46,899 nucleotides of DNA from Arsenicibacter rosenii (GTDB lineage Bacteria; Bacteroidota; Bacteroidia; Cytophagales; Spirosomataceae): positions 1 through 46,899 of the forward strand of contig NZ_MORL01000008.1 of NCBI RefSeq assembly GCF_001870735.1, read 5' to 3'. The position numbers were made by a program, and so were the translations under genes. Below the pieces are notes generated by a model, which saw only the letters and a program-made list of their open reading frames with translations, searched no databases and was not told where the DNA came from. Shown here in pieces: positions 44,018-46,899 of the stretch. Each line of letters starts with the position of its first letter. Within the stretch, counting starts at the first letter, position 1.

Positions 44018-44640
44018 GTTTCAATCCTTCTTTTGCTGGATGATGCTCACGGAGGTACGGAGCTACCAATCAGATGCTGAAAAACTCAATGTTTCAATCC
44101 TTCTTTTGCTGGATGATGCTCACGGAGGAGATAAGTTCCACAAAATCCCGATTACCAAGCTGGTGTTTCAATCCTTCTTTTGCTGGATGATGCTCACGGA
44201 GCCCTGTCGCACATCGTTACGACGGTCGCCAATGCCTGTTTCAATCCTTCTTTTGCTGGATGATGCTCACGGAGACGTTTTTCAAACCGTGACTTCCGGG
44301 CATTTTTAAAAGTTTCAATCCTTCTTTTGCTGGATGATGCTCACGGAGGTACGTAGTAACACTCGAAGAACGATACGAAGCCTCGTTTCAATCCTTCTTT
44401 TGCTGGATGATGCTCACGGAGAGTCAGGATGATTTCTTTCATAGCTATTCAAGCGTTGTTTCAATCCTTCTTTTGCTGGATGATGCTCACGGAGCGGAGA
44501 AAAGCACACAGTACGGACCCGCTATAACTAGTTTCAATCCTTCTTTTGCTGGATGATGCTCACGGAGTCGCCGTTTGTGACCCATTTAAAGGTAGCGTAG
44601 AAGGTTTCAATCCTTCTTTTGCTGGATGATGCTCACGGAG

Positions 44641-44749
44641 CTAACCGGCACGTTCTGCACCGGATTGAAATAGAAAGTTTCAATCCTTCTTTTGCTGGAT
44701 GATGCTCACGGAGCTAACCGGCACGTTCTGCACCGGATTGAAATAGAAA
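44641..44749. repeat. Tandem duplication of one spacer
   Basis: Spacer 42 (44641-44676) and spacer 43 (44714-44749) are identical, beginning CTAACCGGCACG. Confidence 0.97.
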
Positions 44750-45300
44750 GTTTCAATCCTTCTTTTGCTGGATGATGCTCACGGAGACCGGCGACAGCCT
44801 GTTGAAAACGGTCAGTATTGTGTTTCAATCCTTCTTTTGCTGGATGATGCTCACGGAGGCGTTTCAGGGAGTCATTGATAAGCTACCGTTCTACCTGTTT
44901 CAATCCTTCTTTTGCTGGATGATGCTCACGGAGCAACGCTGGTTGTACTTGCCGCCCGCCCCCGCGTCGGGTTTCAATCCTTCTTTTGCTGGATGATGCT
45001 CACGGAGGCGCGGGCGGTTACCGATGGTGACGCGCCGGACAAATGTTTCAATCCTTCTTTTGCTGGATGATGCTCACGGAGCGGCGAGCACGGCACCGCC
45101 TACGAATTTGAAAACTTGTTTCAATCCTTCTTTTGCTGGATGATGCTCACGGAGCGACCGACGGCCGCTGCTGCCGCTTGGTACGCTGAGGTTTCAATCC
45201 TTCTTTTGCTGGATGATGCTCACGGAGCCGGAAGATTGGAAAACTCTTCAACACAGTCATTATGTTTCAATCCTTCTTTTGCTGGATGATGCTCACGGAG

Positions 45301-45993
45301 AAACGGGCTACACGGTGGACGAAACGCACGAAGTCCGTTTCAATCCTTCTTTTGCTGGATGATGCTCACGGAGTGTGGCAATCCGCCTAACTTCTGTATA
45401 GAAGAAAAAGTTTCAATCCTTCTTTTGCTGGATGATGCTCACGGAGAAAGTACCGGTTCTACATGGTGCCCGCCGGATTGATGTTTCAATCCTTCTTTTG
45501 CTGGATGATGCTCACGGAGCGGTATGGCTCCCTGTTTTCATCTGGGCGTATTACAGTTTCAATCCTTCTTTTGCTGGATGATGCTCACGGAGACTGACTT
45601 ACCTACCAGCGTATGTGCAACCGTATCGGTTTCAATCCTTCTTTTGCTGGATGATGCTCACGGAGCAAGAAGCACCGCTACGGCGCCGGTGAGCTGCTGG
45701 AGTTTCAATCCTTCTTTTGCTGGATGATGCTCACGGAGCTGGACCGTTGCCGCTGTATTCTTCGTGCTGATCGGGTTTCAATCCTTCTTTTGCTGGATGA
45801 TGCTCACGGAGAAACGGGCTACACGGTGGACGAAACGCACGAAGTCAGTTTCAATCCTTCTTTTGCTGGATGATGCTCACGGAGCAAGAAGCACCGCTAC
45901 GGCGCCGGTGAGCTGCTGGAGTTTCAATCCTTCTTTTGCTGGATGATGCTCACGGAGCTGGACCGTTGCCGCTGTATTCTTCGTGCTGATCGG
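45301..45993. repeat. Second mosaic duplication in the array
   Basis: Spacers 56-57 (45666-45774) are repeated as spacers 59-60 (45885-45993). Spacer 58 (45812-45847) is a copy of spacer 51 (45301-45336), differing only in the last base (C to A). Confidence 0.95.
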
Positions 45994-46030
45994 GTTTCAA
46001 TCCTTCTTTTGCTGGATGATGCTCACGGAG

Positions 46031-46579
46031 AATCGTTCTTGACCGTGATAAGACCGACGACAACGGGTTTCAATCCTTCTTTTGCTGGATGATGCTCACG
46101 GAGCAATGCCCTGTCAACCGACGCGGGCATGCAGGATATGTTTCAATCCTTCTTTTGCTGGATGATGCTCACGGAGAAGGATATGAAACGGATCGGGGAG
46201 GCAAGGCAGATATGTTTCAATCCTTCTTTTGCTGGATGATGCTCACGGAGGGAGGTAAAGGCCATCGAAGATGCCTATAACCGCAGGTTTCAATCCTTCT
46301 TTTGCTGGATGATGCTCACGGAGAATCGTTCTTGACCGTGATAAGACCGACGACAACGGGTTTCAATCCTTCTTTTGCTGGATGATGCTCACGGAGCAAT
46401 GCCCTGTCAACCGACGCGGGCATGCAGGATATGTTTCAATCCTTCTTTTGCTGGATGATGCTCACGGAGAAGGATATGAAACGGATCGGGGAGGCAAGGC
46501 AGATATGTTTCAATCCTTCTTTTGCTGGATGATGCTCACGGAGGGAGGTAAAGGCCATCGAAGATGCCTATAACCGCAG
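46031..46579. repeat. Tandem duplication of a four-spacer block
   Basis: Spacers 61-64 (46031-46286) are repeated directly as spacers 65-68 (46324-46579) with a period of 293 bases and no difference seen. Confidence 0.97.
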
Positions 46580-46899
46580 GTTTCAATCCTTCTTTTGCTG
46601 GATGATGCTCACGGAGTTGACACTGGCGTCAAATCAGGCTCCCGATAAGGATTGTTTCAATCCTTCTTTTGCTGGATGATGCTCACGGAGTCCTGATCTG
46701 GGAGCCGTTGAAGCGTTCGATCGCTAGTTTCAATCCTTCTTTTGCTGGATGATGCTCACGGAGGCACGCCCAGCTCGGCCTTGGTGACATTCTGTAACTG
46801 TTTCAATCCTTCTTTTGCTGGATGATGCTCACGGAGAGCATCCCCTGAGAGTTCCAGTTTCCAGAACTTCTCGTTTCAATCCTTCTTTTGCTGGATGAT

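Larger units (their letters stand above)
41591..46899 (-). CRISPR. CRISPR array, 37-base repeat, at least 72 spacers, runs off right edge
   Basis: Repeats are 37 bases (type copy 41664-41700, starting GTTTCAATCC and ending GCTCACGGAG). I count 72 complete or variant repeats plus one cut at 46873-46899, and 72 spacers, mostly 36 bases (range 34-40). On the minus strand the repeat ends ATTGAAAC, the usual 8-base 5' handle of type I-B/III crRNAs, so transcription is assigned to the minus strand. The first copy (41591-41627) reads ACGT instead of GTTT at its plus-strand start, i.e. degenerate at the crRNA-sense 3' end, which marks it as the leader-distal terminal repeat. The leader and probably cas genes lie beyond the right edge. 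Another variant repeat is at 42178-42212. Subtype cannot be set without cas genes. Confidence 0.98.

Noticed and set aside
41460-46573. Open frames in the array encoding repeated SILLLLDDAHG and QSFFCWMMLTE units
   Set aside because: They are translations of the CRISPR repeat in two frames; the periodic DNA repeat with unrelated spacers explains them.
41628-46872. Spacers targeting the prophage-like region or other genes of this window
   Set aside because: Spot comparison of several spacers with the element found no match; a full search was not possible by eye, so this is not supported rather than excluded.
41515-46899. cas genes or leader
   Set aside because: No coding frame other than repeat-derived ones exists between the surface-protein gene and the right edge; they must lie outside.

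Overview
The window looks like chromosome from a Cytophagales-type Bacteroidota (Spirosoma/Rudanella-like). This is inferred from three TonB-dependent receptors with N-terminal carboxypeptidase-regulatory-like domains, LytS/LytTR signalling, a TAnnTTTG-type -7 promoter element, weak Shine-Dalgarno signals, and protein style. No rRNA or tRNA gene was seen.

Layout. (1) 1-~8130: one end of an integrated element, with every gene on the minus strand: Zn-ribbon/HTH protein, tyrosine recombinase, second HTH protein, a degenerate VapE-like protein, RepA-like ATPase, BT4734/PriCT-type primase, TerS, TerL and a small coiled-coil ORF. It runs off the left edge and is either a prophage or a phage satellite. 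It abuts the 3' end of mnmE, a recognised island insertion site in other bacteria. (2) 8201-12031: mnmE, an MpaB/DUF2236 oxygenase, a PhnP-like MBL hydrolase and a single-domain response regulator, all minus. (3) 12284-20296: plus-strand outer-membrane and signalling block: TonB receptor, TPR-like secreted protein, a pentapeptide-repeat/LytS kinase fusion with its LytTR regulator, then a siderophore-type TonB receptor closed by a strong terminator. (4) 20360-33609: minus-strand block: ACT protein, cysteine-free peroxiredoxin-fold protein, fatty-acid-hydroxylase family membrane enzyme, an unknown protein, an osmoprotectant ABC permease fused to a substrate-binding domain, an RND efflux operon (TolC-MFP-RND), a CHASE3-like histidine kinase, the probable osmoprotectant ABC ATPase and a small unknown. 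(5) 33868-41514: a TonB receptor, a DUF427 protein and a 1484-residue secreted beta-helix/Ig-like protein. (6) 41591-46899: a large CRISPR array (72 repeats plus one cut by the right edge; 72 spacers) with no cas gene in the window.

The observations I rate highest are: the substrate-binding domain of the ABC fusion appears circularly permuted (C-terminal half placed before the N-terminal half); the VapE-like replication protein has lost its P-loop and acidic Walker B residues; the CRISPR array holds several block duplications, two of which share the same pattern (A...FG followed by A'FG, where A' carries one base change); most spacers read as protein-like sense on the plus strand while the array appears to be transcribed from the minus strand, so crRNAs would be antisense to mRNA; and phased operator-like repeats lie in front of both the mobile-element HTH gene and the giant surface protein.

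All family assignments are from reading the sequence; no database search was run.
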